A DNA stretch of 64,000 bases from contig NZ_JBBCBW010000020.1 of NCBI RefSeq assembly GCF_037204085.1, positions 44,026-108,025 of the forward strand, given 5' to 3'. Under the pieces are notes generated by a model. The model saw only the letters and a program-made list of their open reading frames with translations, was not told the DNA's origin and made no database searches. Position 1 is the first letter of the stretch. Every line of letters starts with the position of its first letter. Both the position numbers and the translations under genes were made by a program. This document shows, one piece after another, positions 53,130 to 61,726 of this stretch. This DNA is from Variovorax sp037204085 (lineage in GTDB: Bacteria; Pseudomonadota; Gammaproteobacteria; Burkholderiales; Burkholderiaceae_C).

Positions 53130-55373
53130 TCAGGCAAATTGGGGTTGGGACGAAAGCGGCTGCGTCTGCGAGAGCTGCAGCGAGGCCAGCGCCGCCTGCA
53201 GGTCGGCTTCGAAAGCCTCGACACCCGCACCGATGAGGTTCAGCGGAATGCCCAGCGCCCAGGCTGCGGCCACTGCGGCCAGCACGCTCTCGAGGCTGAC
53301 GCCCGCGTGCGTGGCACGCCAGACGGTGAGGCGGCCAAGGCCGGGCAGGAACGATTCGCTGCTGCCGGTGGCCAGCACCACGCGGTCTTGCCGCACCAGC
53401 ACGGCCTTGCCGCCCGCGGCCTGGTGCGCGGTGAGGGCAGGGGCCTGCGGATCGGCGGCATACAGGATGACGGAACCGTCGCACAGCGGCGCCAGGCCAG
53501 CCACGCGCGGATCGCCCGCGTTGAGCACGGCCGTGCCCTCGGCAAGCACCACGTCGACCTGCGTGCGCAGCACCTTGACCATCTGGTCGCTTTCGGTGAT
53601 GTCGTAGTCGGCCAGCGCCTCGACACCTTCCAGGTCGGTGACGATGCCCACTTCGCAGCGGTCGTAGGCGAGGCCGTCGCGCAGGATCGTTTCGGCACCG
53701 TTCTCGATGACGACGGCTTCCACCGCGCGGTTCACGAGCAGGCGGTGGCCGGCGTCCCAGTTGGCGCTGTCGCGTGCATCGACGCGGCGGCGCTCGAGAA
53801 AGAGGCCGTCGCGGCAGGCAAGGCCGGTGTGGCGACCGCCCAGGTTGATGACCCAGGCGACCAGCCGCGCGAGCACGGCGGTGTCCTTGGAGCCCGCGAC
53901 GCCCACCACCGGAATACGGCCCGGCGCGTCGTTGGGAAACAGGTGGTCGCAAATCGCGCGGCCCACCGGGCGCGGCGAGCCGACAGCCGGCTTCAGGTGC
54001 ATCAGGAGGCCGGGGCCGGCATTCACTTCGACGATGGCGCCGCGCTGCGGACCGAGCGGCTTGCCGATGTCCTGCGCCACGAGATCGATGCCCGCAATGT
54101 CGAGGCCCACCACGCGCGCGGCCAGCACGGCGGCATGCGCCACTTCAGGGTGGACCTGGTCGGTGCAGTCGTTGGCCATGTTGCCGTTGCGCTGGATGGT
54201 GACCACGCGGCCGGCGGCCGGCACGGACGCACCGTCGAGCTCCTGGCGCTTGAGTTCGAGTTGCAGCTTGGCGTCGGAGGCCAGCACGATCAGGTCGAGC
54301 GGGTATTCCTCTTCGGCGCCGCGGCGCGGGTCGCTGTTGAGCTGCTTTTCGATCAGCTCGGCCACGGTGCTCTTGCCGTCGCCCGTCACGGTAATGATTT
54401 CGCCGCGCGCGGCCGCCACCACTTCGCCGCCCACCACCAGCAGGCGGTGTTCGTGGCCGCGGATGAAGCGCTCGACCATCACGTCGCTGCCTTCGGGCTC
54501 GGCCACCGCATAGGCCGCCATGACTTCGTCGCGCGTGGTGAGCTCTAGCGACACGCCGCGGCCGTGATTGGCGTCCGAGGGCTTCACGACCACCGGCAGG
54601 CCGATGTCTTCGGCGGCTTCCCAGGCTTCTTCGGCGCTGGCAACCACCTGGCCTTCGGGCACCGGCACGCCGCAGCTGGCGAGCAGCGACTTGGTCAGCT
54701 CCTTGTCGCTGGCAATCGATTCGCCGATGGCGCTGGTGTAGTCGGTTTCGGCGGTCCAGATGCGCTGCTGGTTGGCGCCGTAGCCCAATTGCACCAGGTT
54801 GCCGCTGTTGAGCCGCATGTGGGGAATGCCGCGGTCGGTGGCTGCGGACACGATGGCCGCAGTGCTCGGGCCGAGGTAGCAGTCTTCGACCTTGGCCTTG
54901 ACCGCATCGACGGCCTTTTGCACGTCGGCGGCGGTGAACGGGTCGTTGTTGATGGCCGCCATCAGCAGGCGATGGCCTTCGGCCAGCGCCACGCGGGCCA
55001 CTTGCTCGTCGCGCGCGCGGAACACCATGCGGTAGACGCCGTGCTCCGAGGTGCTGCGGGTCTGGCCGAAACCGGTCGGCATGCCGGCCAGGTTCAAGAG
55101 CTCGATCACCACGTGTTCGAGCACGTGGCCCGACCAGGTGCCTTCGGTCAGCCGCTGGATGAAGCCGCCGCGCTCGCCCACGCCGCAGTGGTGCTCGATG
55201 AGCGCCGGCAGCAGCGTGGTCAGGCGGTCGGTAAACCCGTCGATCTTGTTGGAGGGGTAGTCTTCCAACTGGCCCAGGTCGAGCCACACTTCGAGCACCG
55301 GACGGTAGGTCCAGAGGTTGGGACCGCGCAAATAGTTGATGCGCAGCAGGCGGATGTCGTCGAAACGGGTCAT
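53130..55373 (-). CDS. Second cyanophycin synthetase with degenerate Mur-ligase P-loop
   Basis: A 747-residue paralogue of CphA. The start RLLRINYLRGPNLWTYRPV and the ATP-grasp domain (LPVVVKPSDANHGRGVSLEL) are intact. In the Mur-ligase-like half, the place of GTNGKTT is occupied by GSKDTAV (about residues 494-500), so the second ATP site looks inactive, although the domain itself remains. This recalls CphA2-type enzymes that join preformed beta-aspartyl-arginine units with a single ATP site, and the CphA' genes found beside cphA in betaproteobacteria. Which reaction it performs is inference. The ATG at 55373 is chosen by homology; the frame opens upstream. Confidence 0.88.
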   Translation of the reverse strand: MTRFDDIRLLRINYLRGPNLWTYRPVLEVWLDLGQLEDYPSNKIDGFTDRLTTLLPALIEHHCGVGERGGFIQRLTEGTWSGHVLEHVVIELLNLAGMPTGFGQTRSTSEHGVYRMVFRARDEQVARVALAEGHRLLMAAINNDPFTAADVQKAVDAVKAKVEDCYLGPSTAAIVSAATDRGIPHMRLNSGNLVQLGYGANQQRIWTAETDYTSAIGESIASDKELTKSLLASCGVPVPEGQVVASAEEAWEAAEDIGLPVVVKPSDANHGRGVSLELTTRDEVMAAYAVAEPEGSDVMVERFIRGHEHRLLVVGGEVVAAARGEIITVTGDGKSTVAELIEKQLNSDPRRGAEEEYPLDLIVLASDAKLQLELKRQELDGASVPAAGRVVTIQRNGNMANDCTDQVHPEVAHAAVLAARVVGLDIAGIDLVAQDIGKPLGPQRGAIVEVNAGPGLLMHLKPAVGSPRPVGRAICDHLFPNDAPGRIPVVGVAGSKDTAVLARLVAWVINLGGRHTGLACRDGLFLERRRVDARDSANWDAGHRLLVNRAVEAVVIENGAETILRDGLAYDRCEVGIVTDLEGVEALADYDITESDQMVKVLRTQVDVVLAEGTAVLNAGDPRVAGLAPLCDGSVILYAADPQAPALTAHQAAGGKAVLVRQDRVVLATGSSESFLPGLGRLTVWRATHAGVSLESVLAAVAAAWALGIPLNLIGAGVEAFEADLQAALASLQLSQTQPLSSQPQFA

Positions 55374-55512
55374 GCAAACGTTCGATGTGCTTTGGCCGAG
55401 CACCACGGCGCCTTCAAGCGCGCCCATGGCAATCGGTCAGAATCGGCGCCCGACAAAGGACGCCATGGCGCGGTCCCTGAGGCCCGCGACGGGCAAGAGT
55501 CAAAGAAACACA

Positions 55513-57792
55513 ATGCAACATCACGATCCAGTCGGCACCCGGGAGGGCGAAACAGAGGCGGCCTCAGACGCGCTGAAAAGCCGGCTCGCTGCCGCGGAAA
55601 ACGTTCTGGTCACATTCCCGGTTGACCTTGACGAAGAACTTCTGTTTACGTTTGGCCTCGTGGCCCTGACCGACCGGCGGCTAATGGCGCTGCAACCGGG
55701 CGGGCAATGGTGTGAGTGGTCACTAGCCGATGAATCCCTGGAACTGTATCTCAACGACCATTCGGGCGTTGGAACCCTCGATCTGATCGGGGCCACGGGT
55801 CGGCTGGCGCGCTGGCGCTACACCTTGGCCAACCAGCCTGCCGCGCTGCGGCTGCTCAAGCTGTTTGGCCAGCGGGCGAACGGTGTTGTCGCCGAGGCGA
55901 CAGCGGAACCCGATGGCGACGACCCGGCCGTCGCCGACACCGAGCTGCAGACGCCCCCTTCGACCTGGGTGCTGCTGCGCCTGGGACGCTTTGCCAAGCC
56001 TTACCGCAAGCAGCTGATCGCGGGTTTCTTCCTGACCCTGATTTCGACCGCCGCGACGCTGGTGCCCCCGTACCTGACCATCCCGCTGATGGACGACATC
56101 CTGATTCCGTTCCAGAACGGGCAGAAGATCGACCCCTCACGCGTGGCGATTTATCTCAGCGGCCTGCTCGGCGCGGCGCTGGTCGGCTGGGGCCTGGGCT
56201 GGGCGCGCACCTACCTGCTGGCGCTGGTGTCGGAGCGCATTGGCGCCGACCTGCGCACCACCACGTACGAGCACTTGCTCACGCTGCCGCTCGACTATTT
56301 CGGCGGCAAGCGCACGGGCGACCTGATGGCGCGCATCGGCTCGGAAACCGACCGCATCAACGTGTTTCTCTCGCTGCATGCGCTCGACTTTGCCAACGAC
56401 GTGCTGATGATCGTGATGACCGCGGTCATCCTCGTGTCCATCAATCCGCTGCTGGCGGTGGTTACGCTGGTGCCGCTGCCCTTCATCGCCTGGATGATCC
56501 ACGTGGTGCGCGACCGGCTGCGCACGGGCTTCGAGAAGATCGACCGCGTGTGGTCGGAGGTCACCAACGTGCTGGCCGACACCATTCCCGGCATTCGCGT
56601 GGTCAAGGCCTTTGCGCAAGAGCGCCGCGAAGCCGAGCGCTTTCGCATTGCCAACGTCTACAACCTGCAGGTCAACGACAAGCTCAACCGTACCTGGTCG
56701 TTGTTCACGCCCACCGTGTCGCTGCTGACCGAAATCGGCCTGCTGGTGGTGTGGGGCTTCGGCATCTGGCAGGTGGCGCGCGGCAGCATTACAGTGGGTG
56801 TGCTCACCGCCTTCATCGCTTACATCGGCCGCTTCTACACGCGGCTCGATTCCATGAGCCGCATCGTCTCGGTCACGCAAAAGGCTGCGGCGGGCGCCAA
56901 GCGCATCTTCGACATCCTGGACCACGTGAGCAACGTGCCCGAGCCGGCCAATCCGGTGAAGATCGAACGCGTGCAGGGCCGCATCGAGATGAGCGGGCTG
57001 GGCTTTCGCTACGGTTCGCGCGCGGTGATCCGCGACCTGGACCTGACCATCGAGCCCGGCGAGATGATCGGCCTCGTGGGCCACAGCGGTTCGGGCAAGA
57101 GCACGCTGGTCAACCTGATCTGCCGCTTCTACGACGTGACCGATGGCGCCATCAAGGTCGATGGCACCGACATCCGCCGCTTTGCCGTGGCCGACTACCG
57201 GCGCCACGTGGGGCTGGTGCTGCAGGAGCCGTTCCTGTTCTTCGGCACCATTGCGCAGAACATCGCCTACGGCAAGCCCGACGCCACGCGCGAAGAAATC
57301 GTGGCCGCTGCCCGCGCCGCGCATGCGCATGACTTCATCCTGCGCCTGCCGCATGGCTACGACTCGCTCGTCGGCGAGCGCGGCCAGGGTCTTTCGGGCG
57401 GTGAGCGCCAGCGCATCAGCATTGCACGCGCGCTGCTCATCGACCCGCGCATCCTCATCCTCGACGAAGCCACTTCGGCCGTGGACACCGAAACCGAAAA
57501 AGAAATCCAGAAGGCGCTCGACAACCTCGTGCAGGGCCGCACCACCATCGCCATTGCGCACCGCCTGTCGACGCTGCGCAAGGCCGACCGGCTGGTGGTG
57601 ATGGACCGCGGCGAGGTGGTCGAGGTCGGTCCGCACGACGACCTGATGGCCAAGCAGGGCGCCTACTGGCGGCTCTACCAGGCGCAATTGCGCCAGGCGG
57701 ACGACGATGCGAGCGAAGGCGCGGTGGACGAACGCGCGGGCGCCCAGTTGCCGCTGGTCAGCCATGCGGCGCATCCGGCGGGAGACGCATGA
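55513..57792 (+). CDS. Cyanophycin-associated ABC transporter (fused permease-ATPase) with N-terminal extension
   Basis: Type-I ABC exporter half-transporter of 759 residues. The membrane domain spans about residues 170-460. The ATPase has GHSGSGKSTLVNLICR, LSGGERQRISIARALL and ILILDEATSAVD. Before the membrane domain lies a soluble region of about 150 residues (LLFTFGLVALTDRRLMAL, WCEWSLADESLELYL) that resembles a PH-like fold and is not usual for such exporters. It is divergent from the two synthetase genes and overlaps a DUF1854 gene. This gene set is known as cyanophycin-metabolism-associated. The cargo is unknown. Confidence 0.9.
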   Translation: MQHHDPVGTREGETEAASDALKSRLAAAENVLVTFPVDLDEELLFTFGLVALTDRRLMALQPGGQWCEWSLADESLELYLNDHSGVGTLDLIGATGRLARWRYTLANQPAALRLLKLFGQRANGVVAEATAEPDGDDPAVADTELQTPPSTWVLLRLGRFAKPYRKQLIAGFFLTLISTAATLVPPYLTIPLMDDILIPFQNGQKIDPSRVAIYLSGLLGAALVGWGLGWARTYLLALVSERIGADLRTTTYEHLLTLPLDYFGGKRTGDLMARIGSETDRINVFLSLHALDFANDVLMIVMTAVILVSINPLLAVVTLVPLPFIAWMIHVVRDRLRTGFEKIDRVWSEVTNVLADTIPGIRVVKAFAQERREAERFRIANVYNLQVNDKLNRTWSLFTPTVSLLTEIGLLVVWGFGIWQVARGSITVGVLTAFIAYIGRFYTRLDSMSRIVSVTQKAAAGAKRIFDILDHVSNVPEPANPVKIERVQGRIEMSGLGFRYGSRAVIRDLDLTIEPGEMIGLVGHSGSGKSTLVNLICRFYDVTDGAIKVDGTDIRRFAVADYRRHVGLVLQEPFLFFGTIAQNIAYGKPDATREEIVAAARAAHAHDFILRLPHGYDSLVGERGQGLSGGERQRISIARALLIDPRILILDEATSAVDTETEKEIQKALDNLVQGRTTIAIAHRLSTLRKADRLVVMDRGEVVEVGPHDDLMAKQGAYWRLYQAQLRQADDDASEGAVDERAGAQLPLVSHAAHPAGDA

Positions 57793-58268
57793 TGAACGGC
57801 AACATTCCCATTTTCAATCTCGAGCGCGATGCATTCGGCCGCCTGGTGCTGACCGATGCCGAAGGCGAGCGCCACGTGGGCGTGACGCCTGTGCGCGCCT
57901 TTCCGCTCAGTGCGCCCGGCGAGGGCGTGTCGCTCGTCGGCGGCGAAGGCCGTGAACTGGTCTGGATCGATCGCGTCGAGGCCTTGCCGCCGGAAACGCG
58001 CGCATTGCTCGAGCAAGAGCTGGCGGTGCGCGACTTTGCGCCCACGCTGTTGAAGCTGCACGGCGTCTCGAGCTTCGGCGTGCCCAGCACCTGGACCGTG
58101 AGCACCGACCGCGGCGAAACCACCTTCGTGCTCAAGGCCGAGGAAGACATCCGCCGTCTCGAAGGCGGCGCGCTGCTGATTGCCAGCGCGCACGGCGTGC
58201 AGTTCCGCATTCCGGACGTGAAGGCGCTCGACCGCCCCTCGCGCAAGCTGCTCGAGCGCTTTCTCTAG
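57789..58268 (+). CDS. Cyanophycin-associated DUF1854 protein
   Basis: A 159-residue cytosolic protein of the DUF1854 type, found next to cyanophycin synthetase genes. Recognisable blocks: FNLERDAFGRLVLTDAEGERH, VWIDRVEALPPETRALLEQEL, REFxP-like VRDFAPTLLKLHGVSSFGVPS and FVLKAEEDIRRLEGGALLIA. Its start overlaps the stop of the ABC exporter gene (ATGATG at 57789), so the two are coupled. The function is unknown; a regulatory or assembly role with the exporter is plausible. Confidence 0.88.
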   Translation: MMNGNIPIFNLERDAFGRLVLTDAEGERHVGVTPVRAFPLSAPGEGVSLVGGEGRELVWIDRVEALPPETRALLEQELAVRDFAPTLLKLHGVSSFGVPSTWTVSTDRGETTFVLKAEEDIRRLEGGALLIASAHGVQFRIPDVKALDRPSRKLLERFL

Positions 58269-58325
58269 CAGGCTGCGAAAATCAGGGCTTTTGTACCCGC
58301 GACGGCCCACCGCCGTCGAAGAGAA

Positions 58326-59030
58326 ATGCCCCTGCACACCACCGCCCTCGTCCTGTTCTCCGGTGGCCAGGACTCGACCACCTGCCTCGCGGACGCGCTC
58401 TCCAAATACCAGCGCGTCGAAACGCTGGGCTTCGACTACGGCCAGCGGCACCGCGTCGAGCTAGACGTGCGCGGCACCATCCTTTCGAAGATGCGCGAGC
58501 GCTTTCCAGACTGGGCGCCGCGCCTGGGCGAAGACCACGTGCTCACGCTCGCCGCGCTGGCGCAGCTCGGCGGCTCTTCGCTCACGGAAGAGGTGGCGTT
58601 CGAAATGCAGGCCGACGGCTTGCCCAACACCTTCGTGCCTGGCCGCAACCTGCTGTTTCTCACTTTGGCCGGTGCGCTGGCCTACCGCCGCGGCCTGCAG
58701 GTGATCGTCACCGGCGTCTGCGAAACCGATTTTTCGGGCTACCCCGACTGCCGCGACGACACCATGAAGGCGATGCAGCTCGCACTTTCGCTCGGGCTGG
58801 AGCGCCGCCTCGTCATCGAAACGCCGCTGATGTGGATCGACAAGGCCGAGACCTGGCAGATGGCGCACCGCCTGGGCGGCGAGCCGCTGGTCGACCTGAT
58901 CGTCGAAGAAACCCACACCTGCTACCTTGGCGACCGTGAACATCGCCAGGCTTGGGGCTACGGCTGCGGCGAATGCCCCGCTTGCGATTTGCGCAAGAAG
59001 GGGTGGGAGCGCTACGCCTCTCGCGCCTAG
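58326..59030 (+). CDS. queC: 7-cyano-7-deazaguanine synthase
   Basis: Converts 7-carboxy-7-deazaguanine to preQ0 with ATP and ammonia, a step in making queuosine for tRNA. The 234 residues show the PP-loop SGGQDSTTC, FDYGQRHRVEL, FVPGRNLLFLT and the zinc cysteines in CYLGDREHRQAWGYGCGECPACDLR (in part CGECPAC). The ATG at 58326 follows GAAGAGA. No other queuosine gene and no preQ1 riboswitch was recognised nearby. Its stop codon overlaps the stop of the converging ABC gene: both lie within CTAG at 59027-59030. Confidence 0.95.
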   Translation: MPLHTTALVLFSGGQDSTTCLADALSKYQRVETLGFDYGQRHRVELDVRGTILSKMRERFPDWAPRLGEDHVLTLAALAQLGGSSLTEEVAFEMQADGLPNTFVPGRNLLFLTLAGALAYRRGLQVIVTGVCETDFSGYPDCRDDTMKAMQLALSLGLERRLVIETPLMWIDKAETWQMAHRLGGEPLVDLIVEETHTCYLGDREHRQAWGYGCGECPACDLRKKGWERYASRA

Positions 59031-60832
59031 GCGGCAGCGGAGGCCGAGGTCTCCAGCCGATAGCGCGCGCCGCCGGCCGGTGCGCCTTCGGGCTGGGGCA
59101 CCAGCGTCCAGCGCTGGTTGTGGAAGTCGCCGACCGCTGCCCGGTGCGCAATCGACACCATGGCGCCACCCGCGGCCTTCACCCTGTCGGAGAGACGCTT
59201 GTAGAGCACGCCTTCGGCCTCGGCATCGAGCGCGCTGGTGATCTCGTCGGCAAAAAGCCATGACGGTTTCTTCAGCAACACGCGGGCAATTGAAAGGCGC
59301 TGTTGCTCGCCGCCCGAAAGCTTCTGGCTCCAGGCGTCGCTGTCGTCGAGGCGGTTGACCAGGTCTGGCAGAAGCGCATCGACCAGGGCCTGCCGCAGCT
59401 CGGCATCGCTGTAGTTCTCGGCTGGGTTGGGATAGGCCAGTGCATCGCGCAAGGTGCCGTCGGGCACGTAGGGCCGCTGCGGCATGAACACCGCGCCATC
59501 GGGCACTTTCACATGGCCATTTGCAAACGGCCAGATGCCGGCGAACGTGCGAAAGAGGGTCGATTTGCCGCTGCCCGAGGGGCCTTGCAGCAGCACGCTG
59601 TCGCCCGGTTGCACCGCCAGCGCCGCACCCGCCAGGAGCGACGTGCCGTTGGGCAGTCCGATAGACAGGTCTTCGGTGCCCAGGCTGACCGCGCTGTCGC
59701 GTTCGAGTTGCTCGTTGGGCGTTTCCTGCGCACGCATGGCTTCGTCGAAGCTGGTGAGCCGGTCGGCGGTGGCGCGCCAGATTGCAACCCGGTCATAGTT
59801 TTCGACAAACCAGGAGAGCGAGTCCTGCACCGTGTTGAAGGCACGGGCGATCTGCATCATTTCTCCGAACTGGATTGCGCCGCTGAAGAAGCGGGGCGCC
59901 GCAAGGAAGTACGGAAACACGATGGCCAGCTGCGCGAACGAGGCGGTGAAAGTGACCAGGTTCTTCTGCTGCTTGATGAGCGCAAGATAGTTGCGCAGCA
60001 CGCTCGAAAAGCGCATGTCGAGCTGGCCGCGCTCCACGCGCTCGCCATGATCAAGGGCGATGGCCTCGCTGTACTCGCGCACACGCACCAGGTGGTGCCG
60101 AAAATCTGCTTCGAGGCGCTGTTGCTGGAAGTTGAGCCCGATCAGCGGCCGGCCGATGAAGTGGGTGATGACCGTGCCCACCGTGCAGTAGATCACCGCG
60201 ACCCACACCATCAATCCCGGTACGGTGAATTCATGCCCGCCCAGGGTGAACGCAAACTGCCCTGACAGGCTCCAGAGAATGCCGACGAAGGTCACCAGCG
60301 TCACCACCGAGTTCAGGATGCCCATCGACAAAGTCACCGTGTAGTCGGTGAACATTTGCATGTCTTCCTGGATGCGCTGGTCCGGGTTGTCGGTATTGGC
60401 GGGCTGGTCGTCCGTTGTGCCGGGCTTTTGTGCATAACGCGCGAGTTCCAGCCGGTAGAAGGTGCGGTTGGCCATCCACCGGCTGAGATAGTTGCGCGTC
60501 ATCCATGCGCGCCAGCGCACCTGGAGCAACTGCGTCAGGTAAAACTTGAGCACCGCAACGCCGATGCCAGCCATTGCGATGTAGGTGAAGCGCAGCAGCT
60601 GGGTCCAGAAGACCGGCTCGTTCTTGTTCTGCAGGGCATCGAAGAAGACCCGGCTCCAGTCGTTGAGCAGCACCGCGACATAGACGGTGCCCAGGTTCAG
60701 CGCGATCACGGCCGCGAACATTCCGCGGGCGCGCCACTTTTCCTCAGACTTGAAATAGGGCGCGGACAGGGCCAGGACGCGGCGCAAGACCTGGGCGAAC
60801 GTGGCGGCACGCGCCTTGACGGATAAAGACAT
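59027..60832 (-). CDS. SbmA/BacA-type ABC transporter (fused membrane and ATPase domains)
   Basis: A 601-residue inner-membrane protein. The N-terminal membrane domain (about residues 35-330) has the SbmA/BacA layout, with YFKSEEKWRARGMFAAVIALN, NRTFYRLELA, NPDQRIQEDMQMFTDY and REYSEAIALDHGE. The ATPase domain has GPSGSGKSTLFRTFAG, LSGGEQQRLSIARVLL and FADEITSALD. Related proteins (YddA, BacA-like) move peptides or very-long-chain lipids. The cargo is not readable. It is convergent with queC and is followed upstream by the phosphonate-type genes. Confidence 0.88.
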   Translation of the reverse strand: MSLSVKARAATFAQVLRRVLALSAPYFKSEEKWRARGMFAAVIALNLGTVYVAVLLNDWSRVFFDALQNKNEPVFWTQLLRFTYIAMAGIGVAVLKFYLTQLLQVRWRAWMTRNYLSRWMANRTFYRLELARYAQKPGTTDDQPANTDNPDQRIQEDMQMFTDYTVTLSMGILNSVVTLVTFVGILWSLSGQFAFTLGGHEFTVPGLMVWVAVIYCTVGTVITHFIGRPLIGLNFQQQRLEADFRHHLVRVREYSEAIALDHGERVERGQLDMRFSSVLRNYLALIKQQKNLVTFTASFAQLAIVFPYFLAAPRFFSGAIQFGEMMQIARAFNTVQDSLSWFVENYDRVAIWRATADRLTSFDEAMRAQETPNEQLERDSAVSLGTEDLSIGLPNGTSLLAGAALAVQPGDSVLLQGPSGSGKSTLFRTFAGIWPFANGHVKVPDGAVFMPQRPYVPDGTLRDALAYPNPAENYSDAELRQALVDALLPDLVNRLDDSDAWSQKLSGGEQQRLSIARVLLKKPSWLFADEITSALDAEAEGVLYKRLSDRVKAAGGAMVSIAHRAAVGDFHNQRWTLVPQPEGAPAGGARYRLETSASAAA

Positions 60833-60938
60833 GCAGATTTCCTCACTAGGGCGCAGGCGCGCCCGACATCGTGAGGAACATAGTAGTCAAATGTTCCTTA
60901 AACGGGCCTGAAGCCGAGCCCGAAGCCTGGAAAAGTGC

Positions 60939-61499
60939 TCAGTGCAGCATGACCCGCGCCGCGGTCTGCAAAAAGTGCTTGAGCGGCGGCGTCTCCAGTC
61001 CAGCCACCTTGGCCTCTTCGTCCCAGAGCCGCAGCCGGATCGCATCGCCCGACCAGGGGTGGTCGGCAAAGCGCCGGGCGGCTTCGGTGGTCATCGGCCC
61101 GCCCTGCAGTGCCAGGCTGCGCACCGAATCGGGCGAAAGCCGCGCGAAGTAGTCGGGGCGGGTCGCGCAAAGGTAGCGCTTGGCATCCACATGCAGGCGG
61201 ATCGGTTCGCGCACCTCCAGCCCGAAGGCGCCGCGCAGCACCGGCATGGCAATGTACTGGTGCCGGTCGTCGATGCCCACCTCGGTGGGGGAGCGCGAGA
61301 GCGTCTGGTGCTCTGCGATCAGCAGGTGGCCAAGGTCATGCAGCAGCGAGGCCGTGACCAGCGCATCGTCCGCGCCGGCCTGTTCGGCCAGCCAGGCGCA
61401 TTGCAGCGCATGTTCGAGCTGCGACACCGGCTCGCCTGCATATGCAACCCCGCCCCGTTCGGCGAACAGGCGGGCGATCTCGGCGAGGTCGAGTGTCAT
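60939..61499 (-). CDS. Phosphonate-associated HD-domain protein (PhnZ-like)
   Basis: A 186-residue HD-domain protein of the type found in phosphonate operons. Metal ligands fall at H30, H54-D55 (LLHDLGH), H80 and H103, with a late aspartate in LRLWDEEA. Tyr20 and Glu23 occupy the places of the lid pair Y24/E27 of PhnZ, as I recall it, and K107 that of its phosphonate-binding lysine. PhnZ is a diiron oxygenase that cleaves hydroxylated 2-aminoethylphosphonate, so this may be an oxygenase rather than a phosphohydrolase. The ATG at 61499 is chosen because the frame upstream lacks family similarity. Divergent from the phosphonate uptake genes. Confidence 0.82.
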   Translation of the reverse strand: MTLDLAEIARLFAERGGVAYAGEPVSQLEHALQCAWLAEQAGADDALVTASLLHDLGHLLIAEHQTLSRSPTEVGIDDRHQYIAMPVLRGAFGLEVREPIRLHVDAKRYLCATRPDYFARLSPDSVRSLALQGGPMTTEAARRFADHPWSGDAIRLRLWDEEAKVAGLETPPLKHFLQTAARVMLH

Positions 61500-61608
61500 G
61501 GCTCTGAAACAAAAGGCGGAAAGCGCAGGCGACAGGGCGCCAGCTTCGTGCATTGCGGTGACAAGGGCATGACGAAGCCCAGCAAGCACCATGCCGGCGC
61601 GTGCCTTC

Positions 61609-61624
61609 TGACAAATGCCTGTCA
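61609..61624. promoter_or_regulatory. TGACA-N6-TGTCA dyad in the phosphonate divergent promoter
   Basis: TGACA-AATGCC-TGTCA is an exact 5-6-5 inverted repeat between the HD gene and the binding-protein gene. It may be an operator for both directions. The rest of the 227-bp gap (61500-61726) shows a pyrimidine-rich tract near 61670-61715 and nothing else I can name. Confidence 0.35.
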
Positions 61625-61726
61625 CACGCCGCTGCCAGCATCGCCGCGTTCATGGCGCTAGCCGTGGGTACTTTCTTCTTCCGCGTTACTTGCACTTCGT
61701 CTTCTTTTCCTTCCGAGGTATTCCCC

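Noticed and set aside
50567..53236. Open frame of 889 codons on the plus strand opposite cphA
   Set aside because: The translation is rich in His, Val and Arg without any domain, whereas the minus strand encodes a clear cyanophycin synthetase. The similar 742-codon frame at 52320-54548 is rejected for the same reason.
58269..58325. preQ1 riboswitch upstream of queC
   Set aside because: The 57-bp gap shows no recognisable aptamer pattern.
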